A stretch of DNA of 20,044 nucleotides from JAUYIV01 sp040882645 (GTDB taxonomy: Bacteria; Actinomycetota; Acidimicrobiia; Spongiisociales; UBA11373). The position numbers were made by a program, and so were the translations under genes. The stretch spans positions 1-20,044 of the forward strand of contig JBBEAX010000060.1 of NCBI GenBank assembly GCA_040882645.1, written 5' to 3'. Below the pieces are notes generated by a model. That model made no database searches, was not told the origin of the DNA, and saw only the letters and a program-made list of their open reading frames with translations. Positions 6,512-12,841 of the stretch are shown piece by piece; positions within the stretch are counted from its first letter, which is position 1; the number at the start of each line of letters is the position of its first letter.

Positions 6512-7977
6512 GCACCGTTCGCATCGTCGGTCTTGGCCCGGCTGGCCTGGATCGTCTTCCTCCGTCGATTGTCGACGTGCTTCTCGACCCTGCGGTACCG
6601 CTGATTCTCCGGACCGTGGCCCATCCCGCCGCCGCCGACCTGGCGGCGCGGCGTCCGGTGATCGGCTGCGACGACCTCTACGAAGCCGGTGCCGACTTCG
6701 AAGGGGTCTATCGGGCGATCGCCGACCGGGTGCTGGCGGCGGTTGTTCGAGGCCCCGTCACCTACGCGGTTCCCGGAAGCGCGCTGGTGGGGGAGCGGGC
6801 GGTGGCGCTCCTCCGCGCCGAGGCACCCTCGATCGAGCTGCATCCAGGGGAGTCGTTCCTCGACCTGGCCTTTGCCCGCGTCGGGTTGGATCCGCTGGCG
6901 CGTGGCGTGCAGGTGCTCGACGCCCACGATCTGCCTGCGCCGCTGCTGCTTCATCTGCCGACGGTGTTCGCCCAGATCGACGGTCGGGGCGCCATCGATG
7001 CGGTGCGTGACTCGCTGCTCGCGCTGCTGCCGTATGACACCCCCATCACCCGGCTTGCCGACCTGGGCGCATCCGAGGAATCGGTGACGGTTCTGACCGT
7101 CGAGGGCCTCCGCGAAGAGCACTGTGGTCTGCGGGTGTCGCTCTTCCTCGATGTGGCCGCCCCAGGGTGGCCGGGTCTGGTGCAGACGAATGCCCGGCTG
7201 CGGGCCGAGTGCCCGTGGGACCGCGAGCAGACCCACCACACCCTGGCCAAGCACCTGCTCGAGGAGGCCTACGAGGCGCTCGAAGCGATCGAGGCCCTGC
7301 CCGCCGGCGCACCGGGGGGCGAGGTCGATGTACCCGGCTACGTCGATCTCGAGGAGGAATTGGGTGACCTGCTGCTGCAGGTGGTGTTCCACGCCACGCT
7401 GGCATCAGAGGCGGGGGTCTTTGGCGTCGAGGAGGTGGCCGAGTCGATCCGTCGCAAGCTCGTCGCCCGTCATCCCCACGTGTTCGGCGATGTCGACGCG
7501 ACCACTGCCGAGCACGTGATGGCCAACTGGCAGCGACTCAAGCAGGACGAGAAGTCGCGTGAGTCGCTTCTCGATGGGGTCCCCGCCTCGCTCCCGGCGC
7601 TGGCCCGGGCCCATGAGTTCCAGAGTCGGGCCGCCGGAGTCGGGTTCGACTGGCCCGACCTCGACGGCGTCATCGCCAAGGTGCACGAGGAGATCGCCGA
7701 GGTGATCGAAGCCGCCGGAAAGGCCGACGCCGACGAGATCGCATCAGAAGTCGGCGACCTCTTGTTCTCGGTGGTCAACCTGTCCCGCCGTCTCGGCGTC
7801 GACCCCGAGCAAGCCCTCCGCGCCGCCACGACCCGCTTCGACCACCGCTTCCGCACCATCGAAGCCGAGGGAGATCTCACAGGAATGACCTTGGAGGAGA
7901 TGGACGCGTTGTGGGAGCGAGCCAAGGCCCAGGAAGGCCAACAGCCAACAGCCAACGGCCAACAGTCAGACGCGTGA
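6508..7977 (+). CDS. mazG: Nucleoside triphosphate pyrophosphohydrolase with N-terminal tetrapyrrole-methylase-like domain
   Basis: A 489-residue YabN-type fusion. Residues 1 to about 225 resemble the tetrapyrrole (corrin/porphyrin) methylase fold, beginning VRIVGLGPAG and containing YAVPGSALVGERA. Two MazG modules follow. The first has CPWD near 235, EExxE at 252-256 and E284/D287; the second has EExxE at 394-398 and E414/D417. Both catalytic sets look intact, so both modules may hydrolyse NTPs to NMP and pyrophosphate, removing non-canonical nucleotides. The GTG start overlaps the preceding stop (GTGA). The last ~14 residues (QQPTANGQQSDA end) are encoded by a four-copy 7-bp tandem repeat and are probably not a conserved part of the protein. 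In related genomes eno follows closely; here a transposon intervenes. Confidence 0.92.
   Translation: MSTVRIVGLGPAGLDRLPPSIVDVLLDPAVPLILRTVAHPAAADLAARRPVIGCDDLYEAGADFEGVYRAIADRVLAAVVRGPVTYAVPGSALVGERAVALLRAEAPSIELHPGESFLDLAFARVGLDPLARGVQVLDAHDLPAPLLLHLPTVFAQIDGRGAIDAVRDSLLALLPYDTPITRLADLGASEESVTVLTVEGLREEHCGLRVSLFLDVAAPGWPGLVQTNARLRAECPWDREQTHHTLAKHLLEEAYEALEAIEALPAGAPGGEVDVPGYVDLEEELGDLLLQVVFHATLASEAGVFGVEEVAESIRRKLVARHPHVFGDVDATTAEHVMANWQRLKQDEKSRESLLDGVPASLPALARAHEFQSRAAGVGFDWPDLDGVIAKVHEEIAEVIEAAGKADADEIASEVGDLLFSVVNLSRRLGVDPEQALRAATTRFDHRFRTIEAEGDLTGMTLEEMDALWERAKAQEGQQPTANGQQSDA
7938..7965 (+). repeat. Four tandem 7-bp repeats (CCAACRG) at the 3' end of mazG
   Basis: Consecutive units ccaacag, ccaacag, ccaacgg, ccaacag occupy 7938-7965, inside the last codons of mazG. 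A 7-bp unit is not a multiple of three, so gain or loss of one unit would change the C-terminal tail and stop codon. Confidence 0.85.
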
Positions 7978-8006
7978 GACGTGTGGCCGCGCCCTCTGCC
8001 TCCGTC

Positions 8007-8024
8007 GAATTGCGAATTGCGAAT
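8007..8024. repeat. GAATTGC heptamer array, left half, ending in the transposon's direct repeat
   Basis: Two full gaattgc units plus gaat sit directly outside the left terminal repeat. The last eight bases (ttgcgaat, 8017-8024) recur directly outside the right end (10366-10373). Confidence 0.85.
8017..8024. repeat. Target-site duplication, left copy (ttgcgaat)
   Basis: Eight bases identical to 10366-10373 abut the left end of the element. Eight bases is the usual duplication length for IS1595-family elements. Because the target is a period-7 array, a 1-bp duplication would fit the sequence equally well. Confidence 0.75.
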
Positions 8025-8050
8025 CGGAACTATCCCTTTACTGGAGAGAT
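8025..8050. repeat. Left terminal inverted repeat
   Basis: It begins cggaactatccctttactgg and pairs with the right end over 26 positions with one mismatch, at position 22 of the repeat. The outermost 20 bases are identical in inverted orientation. Confidence 0.9.
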
Positions 8051-8068
8051 TCACGTAGCCTCCCCAAA

Positions 8069-8362
8069 ATGGATATGGATTCCTCGGCGGCAGGGGAGGA
8101 CGGCCGCGAACGCGGGAAGTTGGCTGCTTTCAGCGTCTTGGAACTCTGGGCCGACGGGAAGCAAGAAGAAGCCAAAGGGCTGATCGCCAATTTCTTGCAC
8201 AGCGAAACCCGACTCGCAATCCAAGCGTTCGCCGTGGACCTCCTGGGATTTCTCGGCCCGGTCTTCATGCGCCACGCCGAGGAAGACTACGGACCCAACC
8301 CGCGCGAGAACCTGACGCTCGTTTTCCTCGATCCTCTGAATGAACCTCCGACCGGCACGTGA
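8069..8362 (+). CDS. Hypothetical passenger protein, 97 aa
   Basis: An acidic 97-residue protein with no family I recognise, lying between the left terminal repeat and the transposase. It has an acidic, Ser-rich start, then an amphipathic helix (VLELWADGKQEEAKGLIANF), a hydrophobic stretch (FAVDLLGFLGPVF) and a charged C-terminal part ending PTGT. Third codon positions favour G/C in this frame more than in the competing minus-strand ORF at 8051-8401. No Shine-Dalgarno is visible before the ATG at 8069; the ATG at 8075 is an alternative start. It could be an accessory protein of the element or a captured gene. Confidence 0.5.
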   Translation: MDMDSSAAGEDGRERGKLAAFSVLELWADGKQEEAKGLIANFLHSETRLAIQAFAVDLLGFLGPVFMRHAEEDYGPNPRENLTLVFLDPLNEPPTGT

Positions 8363-8445
8363 CGCCTCATCCCAGGCGTTGAATATCTCCTCCCGAGTCA
8401 TGCCGCCGCCCCGAATCTGTCACACCCTGCTTCTACATTGAGGGT

Positions 8446-9379
8446 ATGGCGCATGTAGATAGAAACAACCCGGTCAGAGCCGCTTCTTCGGAGTCGGATT
8501 ACACCCTCATGGACTTCATGCGGGATTTCCCCGACGACGCCACCTGCCTCGATTGGCTGTGGCGCACCCGCTATGCCCCTGACGGAGAACATGCTTTCTG
8601 TGAGAAGTGCGGCAAGACCCGCGCCTTCAAGCGGTATGACACCGCGCAGCAGCGCCAGTCGTGGACCTGCACCGCTTGCGGAACCCACGTCCACCCCACC
8701 GCGGGGACGATCTTCCACAAGTCGTCCACTTCGCTCCACCTGTGGTTCTACGCCATGTATCTGATGACCAGCACCCGATGCGGAATCTCCGCCAAGCAAC
8801 TCGAACGGGAGATCGGTGTCACCTACAAGACGGCGTGGCGGATGATGAAACTCATTCGCCAAGAAGTCATGTTCGATGAAGGCGCGCCGATGGGCGGCAC
8901 GGTCGAACTGGATGAGGCGTACATCGGCGGAAGTCGCAAAGGCACCCCTCGCGGGCGTCCCGGTCGTGACTCCCACAAGACTCCGGTGTTCGGCATGGTT
9001 GAGCGTGGCGGGAAGATCGCCGCGTACACGATGCCGAACCTCACGGGAGCCGAAATGCTCTCCCGTGTGGAGAAGCGGGTCCTCCCCGAGTCGATGATCT
9101 ACACCGACGAATACGCGGCCTACAACGGGATTGCGGCCCGTGGGTACACGCATGAGAGGGTCAACCACTCCACAGGCGTGTACGTCAGCGGGGATGTCCA
9201 CACGAACACGATTGAGGGCTTCTGGGCGCTCCTGAAGCACGGTATCCGCGGGCGTGTACCACTCGGTGTCCGCTAAGCATCTTCAGGGCTACCTGAGCGA
9301 ATACGTGTGGCGTTGGAACCACCGCGACCAACCGACCGCGATGTTCCTGTCGCTACTTCTCCGAGCGGCGCGTCCATAG
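8446..9379 (+). pseudogene. IS1595-family (ISXO2-like) transposase, frameshifted near the C-terminus
   Basis: The intact frame gives 276 residues, stopping at 9277-9279 or earlier as read (last codon 9271-9273, stop 9274-9276). It has an N-terminal zinc ribbon (C52, C55, C75, C78), a helix-turn-helix-like region (ISAKQLEREIGVTYKTAWRMM) and the catalytic triad D156 (VELDEAYIGG), D221 (IYTDEYAAY) and E257 (HTNTIEGFW). After LLKHGIRG the family normally continues VYHSVS-KHL-YL; here that segment, through YVWRWNHRDQPTAMFLSLL, is in the +1-shifted frame from 9254 to the stop at 9377-9379. One extra base in the cgcgggcgtg stretch (9247-9256) explains it. All catalytic residues precede the break, so activity may be reduced rather than lost. 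A sequencing error is possible. A TACATT box lies six bases before the ATG. Confidence 0.88.
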
Positions 9380-9499
9380 CCGACGCCACCACGGCGTCGG
9401 CTTCGCCGCGCGCTCCAGGTTCTTGAAGAACTCGCCCTTCTTCGGAACGGGTATCTCCAACCCCTGATCGGTGGACTGCGTAGGCTCGTCGCGTTCCAT
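9353..9499 (-). CDS. Small passenger protein, 48 aa, unknown function
   Basis: A 48-codon ORF on the minus strand, ATG at 9499 and stop at 9353-9355. Its translation begins MERDEPTQSTDQGLEIPVPK, continues with KGEFFKNLERAAKPTP and ends in a basic Trp/Arg tail (WWRRLWTRRSEK). It has a strong Shine-Dalgarno (AAAGGAG, plus-strand 9504-9510) four bases before the ATG, better than any plus-strand gene of the element. The acidic N-terminus, IPVPKKGEFF core and basic C-terminus look like a real small protein, possibly nucleic-acid- or membrane-associated (inference). It is convergent with the transposase, overlapping its frameshifted 3' end by 27 bases, and divergent from the 265-codon gene 22 bases away. 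I do not recognise a named family. Confidence 0.6.
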   Translation of the reverse strand: MERDEPTQSTDQGLEIPVPKKGEFFKNLERAAKPTPWWRRLWTRRSEK

Positions 9500-9503
9500 G
9501 AGT

Positions 9504-9510
9504 CTCCTTT
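9504..9510 (-). promoter_or_regulatory. Ribosome binding site of the 48-aa minus-strand gene
   Basis: Read on the minus strand this is AAAGGAG, four bases before the ATG at 9499. It supports the small ORF, which is too short to stand out by length. Confidence 0.6.
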
Positions 9511-9521
9511 GAGAGTAGAGC

Positions 9522-10319
9522 ATGGCTGATCCGCTTCAAGGTCCCCGGCTCAAACTCGAACGCGCCAACCGCCACATCGATGAGTTGAAGGAAGCCATCG
9601 ATAGGTGGGGCGCAACGAACCCTCAAGAACGGATCGCCACCGAGAATGACCCAGAACCGGGAGACCTGACGTACCGCATTCGGGTCAAGCGGGAACCTCC
9701 ACCCGAATGGGGACCGATTGTCGGTGACGCCCTCCACAACCTCCGCACAGCCTTGGATTTGCTGGCTGAGCAACTGATTCTCAACGGGGGTGAGGCACCT
9801 ACAGACACCTCGGGGTTCCCCCTTGGTTGGTCCAAGAAGGTCTTCGAGAACACCGTTGCCAACAAACTTCCAGGCGTCTCGGGCCGCGCTCTCCGCATCG
9901 TCAAGGCGATGAAGCCATACAACGGAGGGAATCCATGCCTGTGGTTGCTCCACCGACTGAACATCGCTGACAAGCACCATCTGCTTGTGCCGGTCGCAGT
10001 GGGCCAGTACCGCATCCGACACCGAACCTTCGCGGGCCGCGTCGATCACTTCCCTGAGGGTGTCAGAGAGTTCGTTGATGGCCTGGAACTGACGCTCACA
10101 CCAACTCGGCCACCGAAGCCGTTGAAAGACGGCGATGTATTGATGGTGATGCGCGCCGCGACCCGTCGCGAAGGTGATCCCCACCCCAACTTTGATGTTG
10201 CGATAGTCGTCTGGGAGACGGGGACCGGGGCCGATGGTCAGCCGGTTGTCGGTCTGCTCCGAGAAATCGGTGGGTCGGTCGCCCGCCTGCTCAACGCTAT
10301 GGAGCGATGGGTGTTCTGA
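9522..10319 (+). CDS. Conserved hypothetical passenger protein, 265 aa
   Basis: A cytoplasmic-looking protein with no signal peptide. It opens with a Lys/Glu-rich helix (LERANRHIDELKEAIDRW), then YRIRVKREPPPEWGPIVGD and ALHNLRTALDLLAEQL, a helix pattern I associate with uncharacterised actinobacterial proteins of similar length. Later segments include NIADKHHLLVPVAVGQYRIR and a final helix near RLLNAMERW. A stop codon at 9516-9518 in the same frame fixes the ATG at 9522 as the earliest start; the sequence before it (gagagtagagc) is only a weak ribosome binding site. The stop is 20 bases before the right terminal repeat, so the gene is inside the element. Codon usage is less GC-rich than in neighbouring housekeeping genes. 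Function is unknown. Confidence 0.75.
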   Translation: MADPLQGPRLKLERANRHIDELKEAIDRWGATNPQERIATENDPEPGDLTYRIRVKREPPPEWGPIVGDALHNLRTALDLLAEQLILNGGEAPTDTSGFPLGWSKKVFENTVANKLPGVSGRALRIVKAMKPYNGGNPCLWLLHRLNIADKHHLLVPVAVGQYRIRHRTFAGRVDHFPEGVREFVDGLELTLTPTRPPKPLKDGDVLMVMRAATRREGDPHPNFDVAIVVWETGTGADGQPVVGLLREIGGSVARLLNAMERWVF

Positions 10320-10339
10320 GGCGGTCAATCAGACCCCCC

Positions 10340-10365
10340 ATCTATCCAGTAAAGGGATAGTTCCG
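10340..10365. repeat. Right terminal inverted repeat
   Basis: It ends ccagtaaagggatagttccg, the exact reverse complement of the outer 20 bases of the left end. Extension to 26 positions has one mismatch. Confidence 0.9.
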
Positions 10366-10383
10366 TTGCGAATTGCGAATTGC
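10366..10383. repeat. GAATTGC heptamer array, right half, starting with the direct repeat
   Basis: It starts ttgcgaat (10366-10373), the second copy of the target-site duplication, and continues with gaattgc units to 10383. Joining the left half to this region minus one 8-bp copy rebuilds exactly four perfect gaattgc units. Confidence 0.85.
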
Positions 10384-10457
10384 GGCCGAGTGGATGCGAG
10401 GCCAATGCTTCCGATTTGCCCATCACCCGTGATACCTTCATATGACCAGGAGGGCCC

Positions 10458-11735
10458 GTGACGACCATCACATCGATCCGGGCCCGCGAAGTCCTCGACT
10501 CCCGGGGGAACCCGACCGTTGAGGCCGAAGTCTTCCTTGCTGGCGGAAGTTTCGGTCGTGCGGCGGTTCCATCGGGGGCATCGACGGGGGCGCTCGAAGC
10601 CGTTGAGCTTCGAGATGGCGGAGACCGCTTCGGCGGCAAGGGCGTGACGCGGGCCGTCCAGAACGTCAACGAACCCATTGCCAAGCTGCTCGTCGGCATG
10701 GATGCGCTCGACCAGGAGGCGATCGACGTCGCCATGTGCGATCTCGACGGCACCCCCAACAAGGAAAAGCTCGGGGCGAACGCCATTCTCGCCGTTTCCC
10801 TCGCGGTGGCCCGGGCGGCAGCGTCCTCGGTGGGGATGCCCCTCTACCGGTACCTCGGAGGGCCCTCGGCCCGCACCCTCCCGGTGCCGATGCTGAATGT
10901 GCTCAACGGCGGCGCTCACGCCTCCAACTCGGTGGAAATCCAGGAGTTCATGCTCGTGCCCGCCGGGTTCGGGACGTTCCGCGAGGCGCTTCGGGCGGGA
11001 GTCGAGATCTATCACGTCCTCCGCAAGGTGCTGGCCGGGCGAGGGCTCTCCACCAACGTCGGTGACGAGGGCGGGTTCGCCCCCGACCTCACCACGAACC
11101 GCGACGCGCTGGAGTTGCTGCAGGAGGCCACCGCCGCGGCCGGCTATGAGGTCGGTACCCAGGTCGCCTTCGCCCTCGATGTGGCCGCCACCGAGCTCTA
11201 CCGCGAGGGGCGCTATCACCTCGAGGGCGGCTCACTCAAGGCCGAAGAGATGGTCGACTACCTGGCGGGGTTGGTCGCCGACTTCGCGATCGTGTCGATC
11301 GAAGACGGGCTGGCCGAGGCGGATTGGGAGGGTTGGGTGGCACTCACCGAGCGCCTCGGTGACCGTATCCAGCTGGTCGGCGACGACATCTTCGTGACCA
11401 GCGAGCCCATGCTGCGGCGCGGCATCGACTCCGGAGCGGCGAATGCGATCCTCATCAAGGTCAACCAGATCGGAACCCTCTCCGAGACGCTTCACACGAT
11501 GCAGCTCGCCGAGCGATCTTCGTACGGGCAGGTGGTGAGCCATCGCTCGGGGGAGACCGAGGACACCTTCATCTCTCATCTGGTTGTCGCCACCAACGCC
11601 GGTCAGATCAAGACGGGTGCCCCGGCGCGGGGCGAGCGCACCGCCAAGTTCAATCAGCTGCTCCGCATCGAGGAGCGCCTCGGCACCGGTGCCCGGTACG
11701 CCGGCATGGCGCCATACCCGCGGTGGTCGTCATGA
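10458..11735 (+). CDS. eno: Enolase
   Basis: Enolase interconverts 2-phosphoglycerate and phosphoenolpyruvate in glycolysis. The 425-residue protein is full length. It opens with the family-typical ITSIRAREVLDSRGNPTVE and has the loop SGASTGALEAVELRDG. Key residues are in place: E204 in GDEGGFAPD, Mg ligands D241, E282 and D309 (ALDVAA, SIEDGL, VGDDIF) and catalytic K334 in ILIKVNQIGTLSE. The GTG start has a good ribosome binding site (aggaggg, 10449-10455). Only 92 bases separate it from the transposon end, so promoter elements beyond that were replaced or displaced by the insertion. Its stop overlaps the ATG of the next gene (ATGA). Confidence 0.98.
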   Translation: MTTITSIRAREVLDSRGNPTVEAEVFLAGGSFGRAAVPSGASTGALEAVELRDGGDRFGGKGVTRAVQNVNEPIAKLLVGMDALDQEAIDVAMCDLDGTPNKEKLGANAILAVSLAVARAAASSVGMPLYRYLGGPSARTLPVPMLNVLNGGAHASNSVEIQEFMLVPAGFGTFREALRAGVEIYHVLRKVLAGRGLSTNVGDEGGFAPDLTTNRDALELLQEATAAAGYEVGTQVAFALDVAATELYREGRYHLEGGSLKAEEMVDYLAGLVADFAIVSIEDGLAEADWEGWVALTERLGDRIQLVGDDIFVTSEPMLRRGIDSGAANAILIKVNQIGTLSETLHTMQLAERSSYGQVVSHRSGETEDTFISHLVVATNAGQIKTGAPARGERTAKFNQLLRIEERLGTGARYAGMAPYPRWSS

Positions 11736-12130
11736 AGAGGGAAGAGAAGCGGGGCTTTGGCCTCGGCTCGTTCCTGGTCCTGGCGCTGATCATCGGCTTG
11801 GTGGCCGCGGCGGCGGGCGTCCTGCCGTTCCGTCAGATCATCGCCCAGCAACGCTCGGTCGACCTCGCCCAGCAGCAGCTCGACGCTCTGATCGAAGAGA
11901 ACCGTCGCCTCGAGCACCAGATCGCCGCCCTCCAGTCACCCCAGGAGGTCGAGCGCCTCGCCCGCGAGCAGTTCGGTCTGGTGCGCCCCGGCGACATCGC
12001 CTACGTGGTGGTGGTCCCCCCCGGCGACGAGCCCGACGATCCCCAGATAGAAATAGACCTCGGCACCTCCACCCCCTGGTGGCGCAATCTTTGGGACTTC
12101 TTGACCGGAAAAGACTTGGTAGAGAAGTGA
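11732..12130 (+). CDS. ftsB: Septum formation initiator protein (FtsB/DivIC family)
   Basis: A small bitopic membrane protein of the divisome. From the ATG at 11732 it has 132 residues: a short basic cytoplasmic start (MKREEKRGFG), one membrane segment at about 12-31, a coiled coil at about 36-68 (QQQLDALIEENRRLEHQIAAL), then the family-typical VERLAREQFGLVRPGDIAYVV, and a C-terminal tail with TPWWRNLWDFL. The ATG overlaps the eno stop; a GTG three codons earlier (11723) is possible but less likely. The eno-linked position matches Rv1024 in mycobacteria. It would partner with FtsL and FtsQ. The FtsB versus DivIC name is a convention here. Confidence 0.88.
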   Translation: MKREEKRGFGLGSFLVLALIIGLVAAAAGVLPFRQIIAQQRSVDLAQQQLDALIEENRRLEHQIAALQSPQEVERLAREQFGLVRPGDIAYVVVVPPGDEPDDPQIEIDLGTSTPWWRNLWDFLTGKDLVEK

Positions 12131-12152
12131 GCGTCGCTCCGCAGCGGCTGGC

Positions 12153-12277
12153 GATGGGCGAACGCCGGCTGGCGCCGGCGGCGAAAGGCGAAACCTTGCC
12201 GGCCCTGTGAGTGATAAGCGCAACCCGGGGAGCCTCTATCGCGGTTTCGCCCTTCGCTTTTCGCCCTTCGCCCCATC
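12153..12277. repeat. Imperfect inverted repeat with GGCGAAA/YTTCGCY heptamers
   Basis: The left arm (12153-12195) runs gatgggcgaa to ggcgaaaggcgaaacc, and the right arm (12243-12277) runs ggtttcgccc to ccccatc with four consecutive 7-bp units (tttcgcc, cttcgct, tttcgcc, cttcgcc at 12245-12272). The arms are largely complementary; the left has an inserted gccggc palindrome. The same heptamers form the hairpin at 414-463. Confidence 0.65.
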
Positions 12278-12303
12278 TCGCCCCTTCGCTCTTGCCTCCC
12301 CCT

Positions 12304-12309
12304 TACTGT
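12304..12309 (+). promoter_or_regulatory. Putative -10 box for leaderless DUF501 transcript
   Basis: TACTGT ends seven bases before the GTG at 12317, the same spacing as at mfd, and there is no Shine-Dalgarno. A -35 box was not identified. Confidence 0.4.
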
Positions 12310-12316
12310 TGGTCTC

Positions 12317-12841
12317 GTGAACCAGGATCGCGCGTTTGTCGAAGCCCAACTGGAGCGTTCGGTGCGTTCCGAGGTGGAGGTGGTGGCCCGGTGCCATTTG
12401 GCGATGCCGGTGGTGATCGGGGTGCCGCCGTTTCTCGATGACGGGACCCCGTTTCCTACCCGTTACTGGCTGACCTGTCCGCTCGCTTCACGGCGGATCG
12501 GGCGGATCGAATCGGTCGGCGGGGTGGCGGCGATGGAGCGGCGGGCGGCGCAGGTTCCGGAATTCGGCAGGCGCCTCGACGACGCCCATGAGCGATATGC
12601 CGCCGAACGAGACGCCCTGGTGCCCGAGGGCACGAACCCGAGGCCGAGCGGGGGAGTGGGCGGTGCGCGGGCGGGCGTCAAATGCCTTCACGCCCACTAC
12701 GCCGACCATGCTGCCGGCAACCCGAATCCCGTAGGTGAGGTGACGGCGCCCTGGGTGGAGCCGCTCGACTGCACCGTCACCTGCGTCGTCGCCACCGACG
12801 GAGGGGCCGTTCGCAATCCCGAGTGGCGGGAGCCGGCGTGA
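12317..12841 (+). CDS. DUF501 family protein
   Basis: A 174-residue member of DUF501, matching Rv1025 of M. tuberculosis in position and pattern. Diagnostic segments are PFPTRYWLTCP near residue 45, RIESVGGVAAMERR, and KCLHAHYADHAAGNPNPVG in the second half. Conserved Cys and His residues in the last segment suggest metal or substrate binding, but no reaction is known. It starts at a GTG with no ribosome binding site, after a TACTGT box. Its stop overlaps the GTG of ppx by four bases (GTGA), so the two are coupled. An inverted-repeat region separates it from the FtsB-like gene, which suggests a separate transcript. Confidence 0.9.
   Translation: MNQDRAFVEAQLERSVRSEVEVVARCHLAMPVVIGVPPFLDDGTPFPTRYWLTCPLASRRIGRIESVGGVAAMERRAAQVPEFGRRLDDAHERYAAERDALVPEGTNPRPSGGVGGARAGVKCLHAHYADHAAGNPNPVGEVTAPWVEPLDCTVTCVVATDGGAVRNPEWREPA

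Larger units (their letters stand above)
8025..10365 (+). mobile_element. IS1595-family transposon with passenger genes (2341 bp)
   Basis: The ends are inverted repeats matching at 25 of 26 positions (8025-8050 and 10340-10365), each flanked by ttgcgaat. Inside are a 97-codon ORF, an ISXO2/IS1595-type DDE transposase with a late frameshift, a 48-codon minus-strand ORF and a 265-codon ORF. IS1595-family elements are known to carry passenger genes, so the layout is plausible as one mobile unit. It sits between mazG and eno in an otherwise conserved housekeeping run. Codons of the 265-residue gene look less GC-biased than those of eno or mfd, consistent with acquisition. The frameshift may make this copy unable to transpose on its own. 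Confidence 0.88.

Noticed and set aside
7938..8024. Possible CRISPR-like array
   Set aside because: The units are 7 bp, directly adjacent and without spacers; no cas genes are present.
8051..8401. 116-codon minus-strand ORF opposite the 97-aa passenger
   Set aside because: Its first ~25 residues look protein-like, but the rest does not, it has no ribosome binding site and its third-position GC is lower than the plus-strand frame. Not fully excluded.
9378..9402. Perfect 10-bp hairpin with a 5-base loop just at the transposase end
   Set aside because: It could be a terminator, but it has no T tract and lies inside the 48-codon minus-strand gene, so the complementarity may be incidental to coding.
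9273..10328. 351-codon minus-strand frame across the 265-aa passenger gene
   Set aside because: The plus-strand gene has the better protein-like sequence. A separate small ORF in another minus frame (9353-9499) has the ribosome binding site, and this frame has none.
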